DNA of 42,912 bases from Gammaproteobacteria bacterium. GTDB taxonomy: Bacteria; Pseudomonadota; Gammaproteobacteria; Pseudomonadales; Pseudohongiellaceae. A model generated the notes under the pieces. That model saw only the letters and a program-made list of their open reading frames with translations, made no database searches and was not told where the DNA came from. Every line of letters begins with the position of its first letter. Position 1 is the stretch's first letter. Location: positions 1 to 42,912 of the forward strand of contig JAUSMU010000404.1 of NCBI GenBank assembly GCA_030645995.1, given 5' to 3'. Shown here piece after piece: positions 18,357 through 27,130 of this stretch. The translations under genes were made by a program, and so were the position numbers.

Positions 18357-18965
18357 ATGAGCATGCAGGACGATAGAAACGCACGCCACAAGAAGGCGAT
18401 GCAGCGCAAGAAGGCGCTGGTCGACGAGCGCATCGCCGCCGCGACCATCGACAAAGGGCTCATGGTGGTGCTCACCGGCAATGGCAAGGGCAAGAGTTCG
18501 TCGGCCTTCGGGATGCTCGCCCGCAGCGTAGGTCATGGCCTGCGCTGCGGCGTCGTGCAATTCATCAAAGGACAATGGGAGTGTGGCGAGCACCTGCTGT
18601 TCAAGGACCATCCCCTCGTGGAGTTCCACGTCATGAACACAGGCTTCACATGGGAGACGCAGGACCGAGACAAGGACATCGCGGCGGCCCGAGCCACCTG
18701 GCTGCATGCGGCCGAGCTGCTGCGTAACCCGCAGGTGCAGGTCGTGGTCCTCGACGAGCTGACCTACATGCTGACCTACGGGTACCTGGACGCTGCCGAA
18801 GTACTGCAGACACTTGCAGAACGGCCGACACACCAGCACGTCATCGTCACTGGACGCAACGCCAGCGACGCTCTGATGGAGTTGGCCGACACAGTTAGCG
18901 AGGTTCGGGATGTCAAACACGCATTCAATAGCGGCATCAAGGTACAGAAAGGGATCGACTACTGA
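18357..18965 (+). CDS. cobO: cob(I)yrinic acid a,c-diamide adenosyltransferase (CobA/CobO/BtuR type)
   Basis: 202 residues. P-loop GNGKGKSSSAFG at about residues 41-52, then the CobO pattern (VQFIKGQWECGE, VVLDELTYML). It transfers the adenosyl group of ATP to cobalt, turning imported corrinoid into the coenzyme form. The start is 32 bp after btuB, and the stop overlaps the next ATG by one base (TGATG), so it is in the riboswitch-controlled operon. The charged N-terminal helix (residues 1-33) is common in this family. Confidence 0.92.
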   Translation: MSMQDDRNARHKKAMQRKKALVDERIAAATIDKGLMVVLTGNGKGKSSSAFGMLARSVGHGLRCGVVQFIKGQWECGEHLLFKDHPLVEFHVMNTGFTWETQDRDKDIAAARATWLHAAELLRNPQVQVVVLDELTYMLTYGYLDAAEVLQTLAERPTHQHVIVTGRNASDALMELADTVSEVRDVKHAFNSGIKVQKGIDY

Positions 18966-19927
18966 TGCGACACTTTTCATCCATGCGGTTTATGACTGGG
19001 TTCAAGACTGAACTCTTGGCGCTGACACTGGCGCTGACCTCCTCAGCAATCGCACAATCCAGCCCGCTCTCTATTAACCCGCCCGCCATCAACCCGCCCT
19101 CCATCAGCGTGACCGATGACAACCAGCGAATCGTCACGCTGGCCCAGCCCGCTCAGCGCATTGTCAGCCTGGCGCCATCACTAACGGAATTGCTGTATGC
19201 GGCAGGCGCAGGCGCACAGGTCGTCGGGGTGAGCGAATACAGTGACTTTCCACCGGAAGCCAAGACCCTGCCTGTCGTCGGACGCTATGACCTTCTGGAC
19301 ATGGAGACCATCGTCGCCCTCGCGCCGGATCTCATCGTCGCCTGGCGCACCGGCAATCCACGCTCCGCCGTGCAGAGCCTCATCGATCTGGGTTTCAACG
19401 TCTATGTAGCCGAACCCACCACCATTGCCAGCATTGCCGACCACATTGAGCGCTTCGCCACCCTGGCTGGCACGCAAGCTATAGGACTTGCCACTGCCGA
19501 ACATTTTCGCGAAGAGCTGGCCCAGCTGGACAACACTTACCGGAACAGAGAACCCGTGCGCGTGTTCTACCAGGTCTGGAACGAACCGCTGATCAGCGTC
19601 GGGGGCAATGAATTGATCAACGACATCATTCGGCTGTGTGGCGGCAACAACATCTTCGGCGATCTGGGCCTGGCCCCCAAGGTGAGCGAAGAAGCAGTGC
19701 TGTTGCGTGACCCTGCGGTCATCATCGTCAGCGGCATGGACGCTTCCCGCCCCGCTTGGCTGGACGACTGGCTGCGCTGGCCACAGATGCAGGCGGTCGC
19801 CAATGGCCATCTCTATTTCGTCCCCCCTGATCTGGTCCAGCGTCACAGCCTGCGGGTGCTCAGTGGCACCGAGCAGACTTGCCAACACATCGAGGCCGCT
19901 CGCCACAGCCCTGTCAACAACCGTTAA
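18965..19927 (+). CDS. btuF: periplasmic cobalamin-binding protein (BtuF-like)
   Basis: 320 residues. A signal peptide (ends SAIAQ) precedes a short Pro/Asn-rich spacer with a near-repeat (INPPAINPPSI). The class III binding-protein fold follows: QRIVSLAPSLTELLYAAGAG, VVGVSEYSDFPPEA, VGRYDLLDMETIVALAPDLI, FYQVWNEPLISVGG. It would collect B12 in the periplasm for a BtuCD transporter, but no btuC or btuD lies in the window, so these must be elsewhere or absent. Translationally coupled to cobO. Confidence 0.85.
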   Translation: MRHFSSMRFMTGFKTELLALTLALTSSAIAQSSPLSINPPAINPPSISVTDDNQRIVTLAQPAQRIVSLAPSLTELLYAAGAGAQVVGVSEYSDFPPEAKTLPVVGRYDLLDMETIVALAPDLIVAWRTGNPRSAVQSLIDLGFNVYVAEPTTIASIADHIERFATLAGTQAIGLATAEHFREELAQLDNTYRNREPVRVFYQVWNEPLISVGGNELINDIIRLCGGNNIFGDLGLAPKVSEEAVLLRDPAVIIVSGMDASRPAWLDDWLRWPQMQAVANGHLYFVPPDLVQRHSLRVLSGTEQTCQHIEAARHSPVNNR

Positions 19928-20093
19928 TAACAATGACTCTCATCTATCCACGGGAAAAACTGCACATTCACACCGGCAGGCAGGCACCTTGCTGGAAGAA
20001 AGGGGGACATCTTCGGCGATATTGTGCAGAGCCTCCGATATTTCCCGTGCCGTCGGACTATAATTTCGTACCTTGCGGCGAAGCGCTTTTTCC

Positions 20094-21146
20094 ATGCTAT
20101 TGCGACGACTGACACTCTTCTTGACCGGCTTCATGATGTGCCCTATCGGGTACGGTCAAACTCTTACTATTCTCAACTGGGATGCCTATCTCTCCGAGGA
20201 GGCCATCGCACAGTGGGAAGTCAGTACCGGCGCCTCCATCCGACAGATTTATTTCGACAACGACGAGACTCGCAACTCGCTGCTGACCTCCTATGACCAG
20301 AGATCCATCGACCTGGTGATCATTGATCAGGTCACGGCACCGGTCTTCGGCCGACGGGGAATCCTGTTGCCACTGGCAAAATATCAGGACACTCCGAATC
20401 TGCGCCATATCGATCCGATGTGGCAGGCCCAGTGTGGCGAATACAGCACCCCCTATCTCTGGGGAACCATGGGGTTGGTATATCGCACGGACAAACTGGC
20501 GAAGGCCCCTGCCTCCTGGCGCGACCTGCTGACGCCCTCCATAACCCTGAGCGGTCATATTGGTCTGCTGGAAGACTACATCGACACGCTGGCTCCATCT
20601 CTGCTGGTGCGCGGTGCAGACATCAACTCCAGCGACGAGGCGTTGCTGGCAGAAGTATTCGCCGAGATGCGCAGCCTCTTGCCCTCTGTCCTGACGTTCG
20701 ACTATCCGATCACCTTCGTCGGCGAGAACCCAGAGGCAGACAATCTGCACCTCGCGCTGGCCTACAGCGGCGACCAATTGGAGCTCAACGAATTAAGCGG
20801 CGGCGATCTCTGGCAGTACGTCATTCCCAGCGAAGGCACTGTCTTATGGGTCGACTGTCTGGCGGTATTGTCGACGTCGCCTAATCAGGCACTGGCTTTC
20901 AATTTTCTGAACTTCATGAACAGTCCGGACGTTGCTGCCGCCAACTCGGAGGCCTTGTTCGTTGCCACGACCAATGCGGCGGCTTTGCCGTTACAGTCCA
21001 AGCACTTCCGCAACAATCCTCTTATTTATCCAGATGAGGAGACGCTCTCCAACAGTCAGAATTATGACTACGAAATGGACAATTCCAATGTACGCCTCCG
21101 CAACCGCATCACCAGCTCGCTGGTAAATATCCATGAATCTGAGTAA
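20094..21146 (+). CDS. PotD/NspS-like periplasmic polyamine-binding protein
   Basis: 350 residues from ATG 20094; a signal peptide ends at about residue 21 (GYG-QTL). The polyamine-binding family start LTILNWDAYLSEEAI and the later LWGTMGLVYRTDKL and ALAFNFLNFMNSPDVAA are clear. It overlaps the next gene, a membrane GGDEF-EAL protein, by 14 bp, and no ABC transporter genes are nearby. That matches the NspS-MbaA pair of Vibrio cholerae, in which a PotD-like protein (359 residues) reports polyamines to the GGDEF-EAL protein MbaA. Role as a signalling rather than transport protein is therefore likely. Confidence 0.85.
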   Translation: MLLRRLTLFLTGFMMCPIGYGQTLTILNWDAYLSEEAIAQWEVSTGASIRQIYFDNDETRNSLLTSYDQRSIDLVIIDQVTAPVFGRRGILLPLAKYQDTPNLRHIDPMWQAQCGEYSTPYLWGTMGLVYRTDKLAKAPASWRDLLTPSITLSGHIGLLEDYIDTLAPSLLVRGADINSSDEALLAEVFAEMRSLLPSVLTFDYPITFVGENPEADNLHLALAYSGDQLELNELSGGDLWQYVIPSEGTVLWVDCLAVLSTSPNQALAFNFLNFMNSPDVAAANSEALFVATTNAAALPLQSKHFRNNPLIYPDEETLSNSQNYDYEMDNSNVRLRNRITSSLVNIHESE

Positions 21147-23487
21147 ACGCTCGCTACTCGTCATATCACCCGTGGTGCTCTTGAGCTTCCTCGTGGCGTC
21201 GTTGATTATTTATGAGCAGGCGCAGTTGTTCGTCCAGCGCCAGGAGCAGAATCGACTCAACTATGCGGTCAGCCAGCTCGCCGCTGTCTTCAACCAGTAC
21301 ACGACATTCACCGAAAGCTATCTGCACGCCATTACCGAGAGCCACGCCTTTCACGAGTATCTGCAAACCAGTGACGAGGCCTACAACGAGCTGGCACTGG
21401 TACGCAGCGTGGAAGACAGCCTGCGGAGCTTCCGGCAGCATCACTCCGACTACCTCAGCCTGGCGATCGCCAATCGCTCTCCCGAACCCGCCATCACGTA
21501 TTACTTCGAGCTCAGCGACAACCCCTTCAGCACCATTTCCCCGGGACTCTCCGAATTTGCGTTCGACGTCTTCAAGAGCGGAAAGACCGAGCGCTGGAAT
21601 TACCTGCAACCATCTGGTGAGCGCAATACAATCGTCAAGGCCGAGCTGATCGATCGCTTCACTCTCGCCGAACCCTTTCCCGGTCAACTGTCAGACAGTT
21701 TTGTCGTACAACTGGCCATCGAGCCCACCGAGTTCAATCAATTGCGTGCACAGCTGGAAGCCGAGCTGAGGGCAAATTTCGTCATCGCCGAGCAGCCACC
21801 CGAGTTTGCAGGATTGCAGGCGTCCGCCCAACTCAGCGGCAACCGCTTCCTGTTCGCCGGGTTGCCCGAGGATCATCTGCAACAGCAACTACGCCCGGTT
21901 ACCGGATGGCTGATTGTGATCTCTCTGCTGTTCGCGACGACTGCCTCCATCTGCCTGCATGGTCTGGTGCGCCGTTATGTCACGCGCCCGGTGTCGGTGC
22001 TGGAGCGAGATCTTTCGGATGTCATCGCCGGGCGCAGCGCCAGCATTCCTGTCCGACAGGGAGGGGATGACGAGATCAGTCGTCTCGCCAACACCTTCCG
22101 CGCCCTCTATGGCGACCTCGCCAGTGCCTACGAGGCCACGCGCCGCCTGATGCAGCGCGACAACCTCACGAACCTTTACAACCTCAGCCATATCAATGAG
22201 ATGGCTAAAGCTGCGCTGCAGGAGGCGAAGGAGTCGGGAGAACAGGTCGCCCTGCTCTATCTGGATCTGGACAATTTCAAGTTCGTCAATGACAAGTACG
22301 GCCACAAGTTCGGCGACGAGCTGCTGGTGGCATTTGCCTCCCACCTCTCCGAAGTGGCAGACATCGCCACCCGGAAGGCCAATCAGGAGCAGATTCCGCT
22401 GATCCTGCCAGGCAGGGTCGCCGGTGATCAGTTCTGTCTGCTGGTGCGTCATCCACAGGCCTTCATCATCATTCGCGAGATTGCCGAGCGGGTGTTGAAT
22501 CTGCTGTCCAGCGGACTGAGCTTTGCTAATGCCCATTTCCCCATCACCGTCAGCATCGGCATTGCGGTATTTCCGCAGGACGCCGACTCTGTCAGCCAGC
22601 TGATCTCCAACGCCGACACGGCCGTGCATCAGGCCAAACTGCAGGGCAAGAATCAGATCGCCTATTACTCGCCAGCACTCGCGGGCAAGCTGCGACGACG
22701 CCAGGAAATCGAGACAGAGCTGAAGATTGTCAATCCGGATCAGGAGTTCAAGTTGGTGTACATGCCACTGCTCAACGTCCGCAGTGGAGAGCTGGATGGG
22801 TTTGAGGTGCTGCTGCGCTGGGATTCCCCGCGCTTCGGCAATGTTGAGCCGGATGAATTCGTGCCCATCGCCGAGTCCTGTGGCGTATTTGCCATGATCG
22901 ATGAATGGGTGATCCGTATGGGTTTGTCGAGTTACCCTGCTATTCGCAACATGCTGGCGCGCGATTTCAAGATTTCATTGAACATCTCGTCTGCGCAACT
23001 GCAGCTCAGCAATCTGCAGGAGGTGCTGGATCATTACGCCCAGCGCTTCGGCATCCAGCCGCAGTTTATCCAGCTGGAGATCACGGAGACAGTCAACATC
23101 GAGTACACGTCCTACGCGAGCACTTTCTTGAACCAGTTGCACAATGCCGGTTATCTGCTGGCGCTGGATGACTTCGGGGCGGGTTTCACGTCGCTGCTGC
23201 GCATCGTGGAGTATCCAATCTCAATGGTGAAGTTCGACAAGAATTTCATTCAGCAGACGTTGAAGCGGGGCAACCGGCAGATCCTGAAGCCATTGGTGGA
23301 GTTGTGTCACACCAATGGGATGCTGGTGACGATGGAGGGGGCGGAGTCGCAGGAAGATATCGATCTGCTGAGAAGCTTCGATTGTGATTACATCCAGGGT
23401 TATTTCCTGGGCCGCCCCATCTCACTGGCAGACATGGAAGATGCTGTCCAGCGCCTTGGCCAGAATTCTCAGCCCAGTCGGGTGTGA
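21133..23487 (+). CDS. MbaA-like membrane GGDEF-EAL protein
   Basis: 784 residues. Order: transmembrane helix 1 (about 9-28), a periplasmic domain of about 225 residues, transmembrane helix 2 (about 258-279), HAMP (RRYVTRPVSVLERDL), GGDEF domain (about 340-520) and EAL domain (about 530-784). The GGDEF signature is degenerate (AGDQF at 430-434), so cyclase activity is doubtful. The EAL signature is EVL at 558-560, with LEITE, DDFGAGF, K-x-D in MVKFDKNF and the MEGAES Glu retained, so c-di-GMP hydrolysis is plausible. Similar length to V. cholerae MbaA and encoded with an NspS-like protein, so it is probably controlled by a polyamine ligand. Confidence 0.88.
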   Translation: MNLSKRSLLVISPVVLLSFLVASLIIYEQAQLFVQRQEQNRLNYAVSQLAAVFNQYTTFTESYLHAITESHAFHEYLQTSDEAYNELALVRSVEDSLRSFRQHHSDYLSLAIANRSPEPAITYYFELSDNPFSTISPGLSEFAFDVFKSGKTERWNYLQPSGERNTIVKAELIDRFTLAEPFPGQLSDSFVVQLAIEPTEFNQLRAQLEAELRANFVIAEQPPEFAGLQASAQLSGNRFLFAGLPEDHLQQQLRPVTGWLIVISLLFATTASICLHGLVRRYVTRPVSVLERDLSDVIAGRSASIPVRQGGDDEISRLANTFRALYGDLASAYEATRRLMQRDNLTNLYNLSHINEMAKAALQEAKESGEQVALLYLDLDNFKFVNDKYGHKFGDELLVAFASHLSEVADIATRKANQEQIPLILPGRVAGDQFCLLVRHPQAFIIIREIAERVLNLLSSGLSFANAHFPITVSIGIAVFPQDADSVSQLISNADTAVHQAKLQGKNQIAYYSPALAGKLRRRQEIETELKIVNPDQEFKLVYMPLLNVRSGELDGFEVLLRWDSPRFGNVEPDEFVPIAESCGVFAMIDEWVIRMGLSSYPAIRNMLARDFKISLNISSAQLQLSNLQEVLDHYAQRFGIQPQFIQLEITETVNIEYTSYASTFLNQLHNAGYLLALDDFGAGFTSLLRIVEYPISMVKFDKNFIQQTLKRGNRQILKPLVELCHTNGMLVTMEGAESQEDIDLLRSFDCDYIQGYFLGRPISLADMEDAVQRLGQNSQPSRV

Positions 23488-23509
23488 GTCTTGGTGTGCT
23501 TCGTAGGGC

Positions 23510-23630
23510 GAGCGGGGTTGGCCGGGGTGGGGTCGTCAGGACACGCCCGTGAATACTTCCCTGTAGGGCTCGGTCGCGCCATCCATGGCGCTCAACGGTC
23601 CTGCCTGGCCCACCCCGCCCAACCCCGCTC
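23510..23630 (+). repeat. large palindromic intergenic element, copy 1
   Basis: Outer arms (from GAGCGGGGTTGG to its complement at CCAACCCCGCTC) match over about 27 of 32 positions. Between them lies the shared core: AGGACACGCCCGTGAA, a small hairpin, GGGCTCGG and the perfect palindrome GCGCCATCCATGGCGC, then CAACGGTCCT. The RNA or single strand would fold as an outer stem carrying two inner hairpins. It begins 23 bp past the GGDEF-EAL stop. See copies at 23781, 32080 and 32493. Confidence 0.8.
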
Positions 23631-23780
23631 TCACTTCTGTGGAACGTCGAAAGTCACAACCAGCTCAAACGTATGAGATGCAAGCACTGCTCATCTCGTG
23701 AGCACATCAGCATGCTCCGCTCCCCCGCAAGTATGTTCATCCTCGCCCAGACTCCGGGTTTCCGCGAACCACTGCAGCCA

Positions 23781-23898
23781 GATCTTTGGGTGGCCTTGGC
23801 CCGTTCAGGACCGTGTGCCGCCAGGGATGGCGGCACCCGAGCCCCCCATGGATGGGTTCACGGGCGTGTCCTGAACGGGCCAAGGCCACCCAAAGATC
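23781..23898 (-). repeat. large palindromic intergenic element, copy 2
   Basis: Perfect 30-bp inverted repeat (23781-23810 against 23869-23898) enclosing a 58-bp core. The core carries GTGCCGCCAGGGATGGCGGCAC and CCCATGGATGGG hairpins and CACGGGCGTGTCCTG. The core is that of copy 1 in opposite orientation; the arms share no sequence with copy 1 except the last AGGA. It ends 14 bp from the ribA stop. Confidence 0.85.
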
Positions 23899-23912
23899 GA
23901 CCCACAGCGTGA

Positions 23913-24506
23913 TTAATCGTCATGCGTAAGATGACCCATCTTGGTCGCCTTGACCGCCAGATAGGCTTTGTTGTGCAGGTTATGACCCGTATGAATGGGC
24001 ACCCGCTCCGTCACACTAACCCCGATCGCCTCCATCCCCGCCACCTTCGCCGGATTATTGGTCAGCAACCGCAACGCCTTCACCCCGAAATGCGCCAGCA
24101 TCGGCCGACAGATCTCGTACTCACGCCCATCTGCTAGAAACCCCAGACGCTCGTTCGCCTCTACCGTGTCAGCCCCGGCATCCTGCAGCGCATAGGCCTT
24201 GATCTTGTTCAGCAGCCCGATGCCGCGTCCTTCCTGACGCAGATAGAGAATCAGACCACGCCCTTCCTTGGCGATGTTCTGCATCGCATACTGCAATTGC
24301 GGACCACAGTCACAGCGCAGGCTGAACAGCGCGTCGCCGGTCAGACACTCGGAATGAACACGGCACAACACTGGCTCGCCTGTGCTCAGATCACCCATGG
24401 CCAGCACGACATGTTCTTTGCCGGTGCGGGCATCTTCGAAACCGTGAATGGTAAAGTCACCCCATTCGGTGGGCAGCATCGCTCCCGCCACGTATTTGAC
24501 TTGCAC
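23913..24506 (-). CDS. ribA: GTP cyclohydrolase II
   Basis: 197 residues from GTG 24506 (AGAGGAAG upstream); E. coli RibA is 196. A longer frame to 24707 gives an unrelated Arg-rich tail and overlaps pgpA. Zinc ligands are visible in [21 protein letters not shown], the catalytic region in [10 protein letters not shown], and the GTP-binding segment in NNPAKV. It converts GTP to the first riboflavin-pathway intermediate. Its presence matters because the fused cyclohydrolase domain of ribBA here has lost its zinc cysteines. Last gene of the riboflavin block, 14 bp after pgpA. Confidence 0.93.
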   Translation of the reverse strand: MQVKYVAGAMLPTEWGDFTIHGFEDARTGKEHVVLAMGDLSTGEPVLCRVHSECLTGDALFSLRCDCGPQLQYAMQNIAKEGRGLILYLRQEGRGIGLLNKIKAYALQDAGADTVEANERLGFLADGREYEICRPMLAHFGVKALRLLTNNPAKVAGMEAIGVSVTERVPIHTGHNLHNKAYLAVKATKMGHLTHDD

Positions 24507-24520
24507 TGAATCTTCCTCTC

Positions 24521-25012
24521 TTAACCGAATACTGATTGACCTGTTATATACGCTGCAGCCTGCAGACAGCTCAGTGCCATGACTCCCGCCAGCACATCGT
24601 CGATCATCACGCCGAACCCGCCTTCGACATGCTGATCGAGCCAGCGGATCGGCCAGGGCTTCACGATGTCGAAAAATCTGAATAAGACAAAGCCGACCGT
24701 GATCCACAACCAGCCTGCCGGCGCCATGAACATGGTGATCCAGTAGCCAACAAATTCGTCCCAGACAATACCGCCATGGTCATGCACGCCAATGTCACGC
24801 GTCGTTTTGTCACAGAGCCAGATGCCGACCAGTGTAGCGGCGAGCACAAACAGCAGGTACAGCGGCCAGCTCAAAACGGGCAGCAGCAGATACAAGGCCA
24901 CCCCCATGAGCGTGCCGAAGGTGCCGGGGGCGACAGGGGCTGCCCCGCTGCCGAAGCCAAAGGCCGCAAAATGCACGGGATTGCGCCAGACTGAACGCGG
25001 TGTGGATGCCAT
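24521..25012 (-). CDS. pgpA: phosphatidylglycerophosphatase A
   Basis: 163 residues. PgpA features: [33 protein letters not shown] and [12 protein letters not shown] with D at the cytoplasmic/membrane face, and multiple hydrophobic helices. It dephosphorylates phosphatidylglycerophosphate to phosphatidylglycerol. The start overlaps the thiL stop (TGATG), the standard nusB-thiL-pgpA order. Confidence 0.92.
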   Translation of the reverse strand: MASTPRSVWRNPVHFAAFGFGSGAAPVAPGTFGTLMGVALYLLLPVLSWPLYLLFVLAATLVGIWLCDKTTRDIGVHDHGGIVWDEFVGYWITMFMAPAGWLWITVGFVLFRFFDIVKPWPIRWLDQHVEGGFGVMIDDVLAGVMALSCLQAAAYITGQSVFG

Positions 25013-26046
25013 CAGCGACGCTCCTGCGAACTGGATGCGGCAGTGCCGCTGGCGGGAAAGTGATTGTAGCCGCGCACGTTCAAGTCCAAAGTCTCACCAT
25101 CGCGCTGCCAGCGCACACCACTGCCCGCCGCGATGTGACCGATGCACGCCACCGGGGTACCGGCCTCCCGCATCTGTTGTTCGAGCATCTCGGTGTGGTC
25201 GGAGGGCACGGTGAAGCACAATTCATAATCGTCGCCACCACCGAGCGCCAACGCCAGATGATCCTGCGGCGGAATCAGCGCACGAAAGGCTTCGGACAGC
25301 GGCAAGGCATCGACATTGACGACCGCGCCGAGCCCGCTGGCACGGGCTATGTGTCCGAGATCGGAGGCCAGGCCGTCGGAGATGTCGATGGCGGCGGAGG
25401 CCAGCTGCCGCAGGCGCAGGGCGGCACGTACTCTGGATTCGGGCAAATGAAAGGCAGCGATTAGCGCCTGCCGCTGCGCGGGCGTCGCGCGCTCGTCCCG
25501 TGCTCGGCCCTGCAACAGCATCAGCCCGGCAGCTGCATCCCCGAGCGTCCCGGTGACATAGATCATGTCGCCCTCCTGGGCACCGTTGCGCAGCAGAGCC
25601 GCACCCTGCGGCGCACTGCCATGGACCTGAATACAGACCGTCAACACACGATGGTCTGGGTGACAGGCCGTGGTGTCACCGCCGACGAGGGGGCAGGCAT
25701 GCGCGCTGGCGACAACGCCGAGTCCGGCGCTGAAACGTTCCAGCCATTGCGGGTCAGCGTTAGGAAGACTCAAAGCAAGGGTGAAACAGACAGGCTGTGC
25801 GCCCATGGCAGCGAGATCGCTGAGATTGACCAATAAAACCCGCTGACCTAGCAGGTAAGGATCGCTGTCAGGCAGGAAATGCACACCCTCTTGCAGCAAA
25901 TCCATAGACATTACAAGCTCTTGCCCGGGTCCGACCCGCAGCAGGGCGCAGTCGTCGCCAATGCCAAGCGCTACGCCCGGCGCAGCAAATGCCAGTTCAC
26001 TGCGCTGGAAATAGCGGCGGATAATGTCGAATTCATCAGAAGCCAC
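25012..26046 (-). CDS. thiL: thiamine-monophosphate kinase
   Basis: 344 residues. Starts MASDEFDIIRRYF, the usual ThiL N-terminus. GIGDDCALL, SMDLLQEGVHF, LVNLSDLAAMGAQPV, GGDTTA and DISDGLASDLGHI are the AIR-synthase-like substrate and Mg-ATP motifs. It phosphorylates TMP to thiamine diphosphate, the cofactor of Dxs. Between nusB and pgpA. Confidence 0.93.
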   Translation of the reverse strand: MASDEFDIIRRYFQRSELAFAAPGVALGIGDDCALLRVGPGQELVMSMDLLQEGVHFLPDSDPYLLGQRVLLVNLSDLAAMGAQPVCFTLALSLPNADPQWLERFSAGLGVVASAHACPLVGGDTTACHPDHRVLTVCIQVHGSAPQGAALLRNGAQEGDMIYVTGTLGDAAAGLMLLQGRARDERATPAQRQALIAAFHLPESRVRAALRLRQLASAAIDISDGLASDLGHIARASGLGAVVNVDALPLSEAFRALIPPQDHLALALGGGDDYELCFTVPSDHTEMLEQQMREAGTPVACIGHIAAGSGVRWQRDGETLDLNVRGYNHFPASGTAASSSQERR

Positions 26047-26092
26047 GTCGGGAAACCTCGGGTCTCAGACCTCGGATATCAGACTTTCGGTC

Positions 26093-26641
26093 TTAAACTT
26101 CGAGAGTCCGGATGGAGCGGGCAGCACGATCGAGAATGCCGTTGATGTACTTGTGGCCGTCGGTGGCGCCAAACACCCGTGCCAGCTCCACACACTCGTT
26201 GATGACGACCTTGTAAGGCACGTCGATACGGTGCAACAGCTCGTACATGCCATAGCGCAGGAGCGACAGCTCCACGGGATCGAGCGCGTCAATACGGCGA
26301 TCCAGCATCGGCTCAATAGCGGCATCCAGTTCTTTTACCAGCGGCGGGATGGCGGGGAAAACTTCGAGGAAATAGGCCCAGTCGATCTTGCCCAGGTAGT
26401 AGCTGCGAAACTCCGCCTGAATGTCGGCCACCGGAGCGCGGGCGATCTGCCACTGATACAAGGCCTGCAGCACCATGCGGCGAGCCTTCTGGCGCTCCGA
26501 GAGCTTCTTCTTGGAATCGTCACGCGCAGCCCTCGGCAACGGCGGCCGGGCACCTGGCAGACTGGGATCGGCCTCGAGTTTTGCAGACAGCGGCTTTGCC
26601 AGCAGGGATTCCAACGATTCGGGTTTAACGGACACTAGCAT
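26093..26641 (-). CDS. nusB: transcription antitermination protein NusB
   Basis: 182 residues from ATG 26641; a GTG one codon earlier is possible. The NusB domain (SERQKARRMVLQALYQWQ to DGHKYINGILDRAAR) is complete. The first 45 residues are an unusual Ser/Pro/Leu-rich extension not seen in E. coli NusB (139 residues). It works with NusE/NusG at boxA of rRNA operons. Lies 4 bp downstream of ribH, as in most gammaproteobacteria. Confidence 0.93.
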   Translation of the reverse strand: MLVSVKPESLESLLAKPLSAKLEADPSLPGARPPLPRAARDDSKKKLSERQKARRMVLQALYQWQIARAPVADIQAEFRSYYLGKIDWAYFLEVFPAIPPLVKELDAAIEPMLDRRIDALDPVELSLLRYGMYELLHRIDVPYKVVINECVELARVFGATDGHKYINGILDRAARSIRTLEV

Positions 26642-26644
26642 CAC

Positions 26645-27124
26645 CTACATCGACTTCAATTTATTGATAACACTGACCATTTCGATCGCGCTCAGCGCAG
26701 CTTCCGCGCCCTTGTTGCCGGCCTTGGTGCCAGCACGTTCGATAGCCTGCTCGATGGTGTCGACGGTGAGGACACCGAAGGCCACGGGAATACGGCTCTC
26801 CAGACTGACAACACTCAATCCTTTCACGCACTCGCCAGCGACGTACTCGAAGTGTGGCGTGCCGCCACGAATTACGGCGCCCAGAGCGATGACCGCATCA
26901 TAAGTGCCGGTGGCCAGTACATTGCGAGTCAGCACCGGCAGCTCGAAAGCACCAGGAGCCTTGATAACGGTGATGTCTTCATCCGGTACGCCATGACGGC
27001 GCAGGGTGTCAATTGCCCCTTCGAGCAGCTTGTCGACGATGAAACTGTTAAAGCGCGCCACGACGATCGCGTAGGTTGCCTTTTCAGCGACCAGATTTCC
27101 CTCTATTACCTTGATATTGTTCAT
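26645..27124 (-). CDS. ribH: 6,7-dimethyl-8-ribityllumazine synthase
   Basis: 159 residues. Family motifs [28 protein letters not shown] with the active-site His, and [13 protein letters not shown] are present. It condenses the ribBA product (DHBP) with the pyrimidine from RibD to form lumazine, the substrate of RibE. It lies 6 bp after ribBA. Confidence 0.95.
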   Translation of the reverse strand: MNNIKVIEGNLVAEKATYAIVVARFNSFIVDKLLEGAIDTLRRHGVPDEDITVIKAPGAFELPVLTRNVLATGTYDAVIALGAVIRGGTPHFEYVAGECVKGLSVVSLESRIPVAFGVLTVDTIEQAIERAGTKAGNKGAEAALSAIEMVSVINKLKSM

Positions 27125-27130
27125 TTTCCC

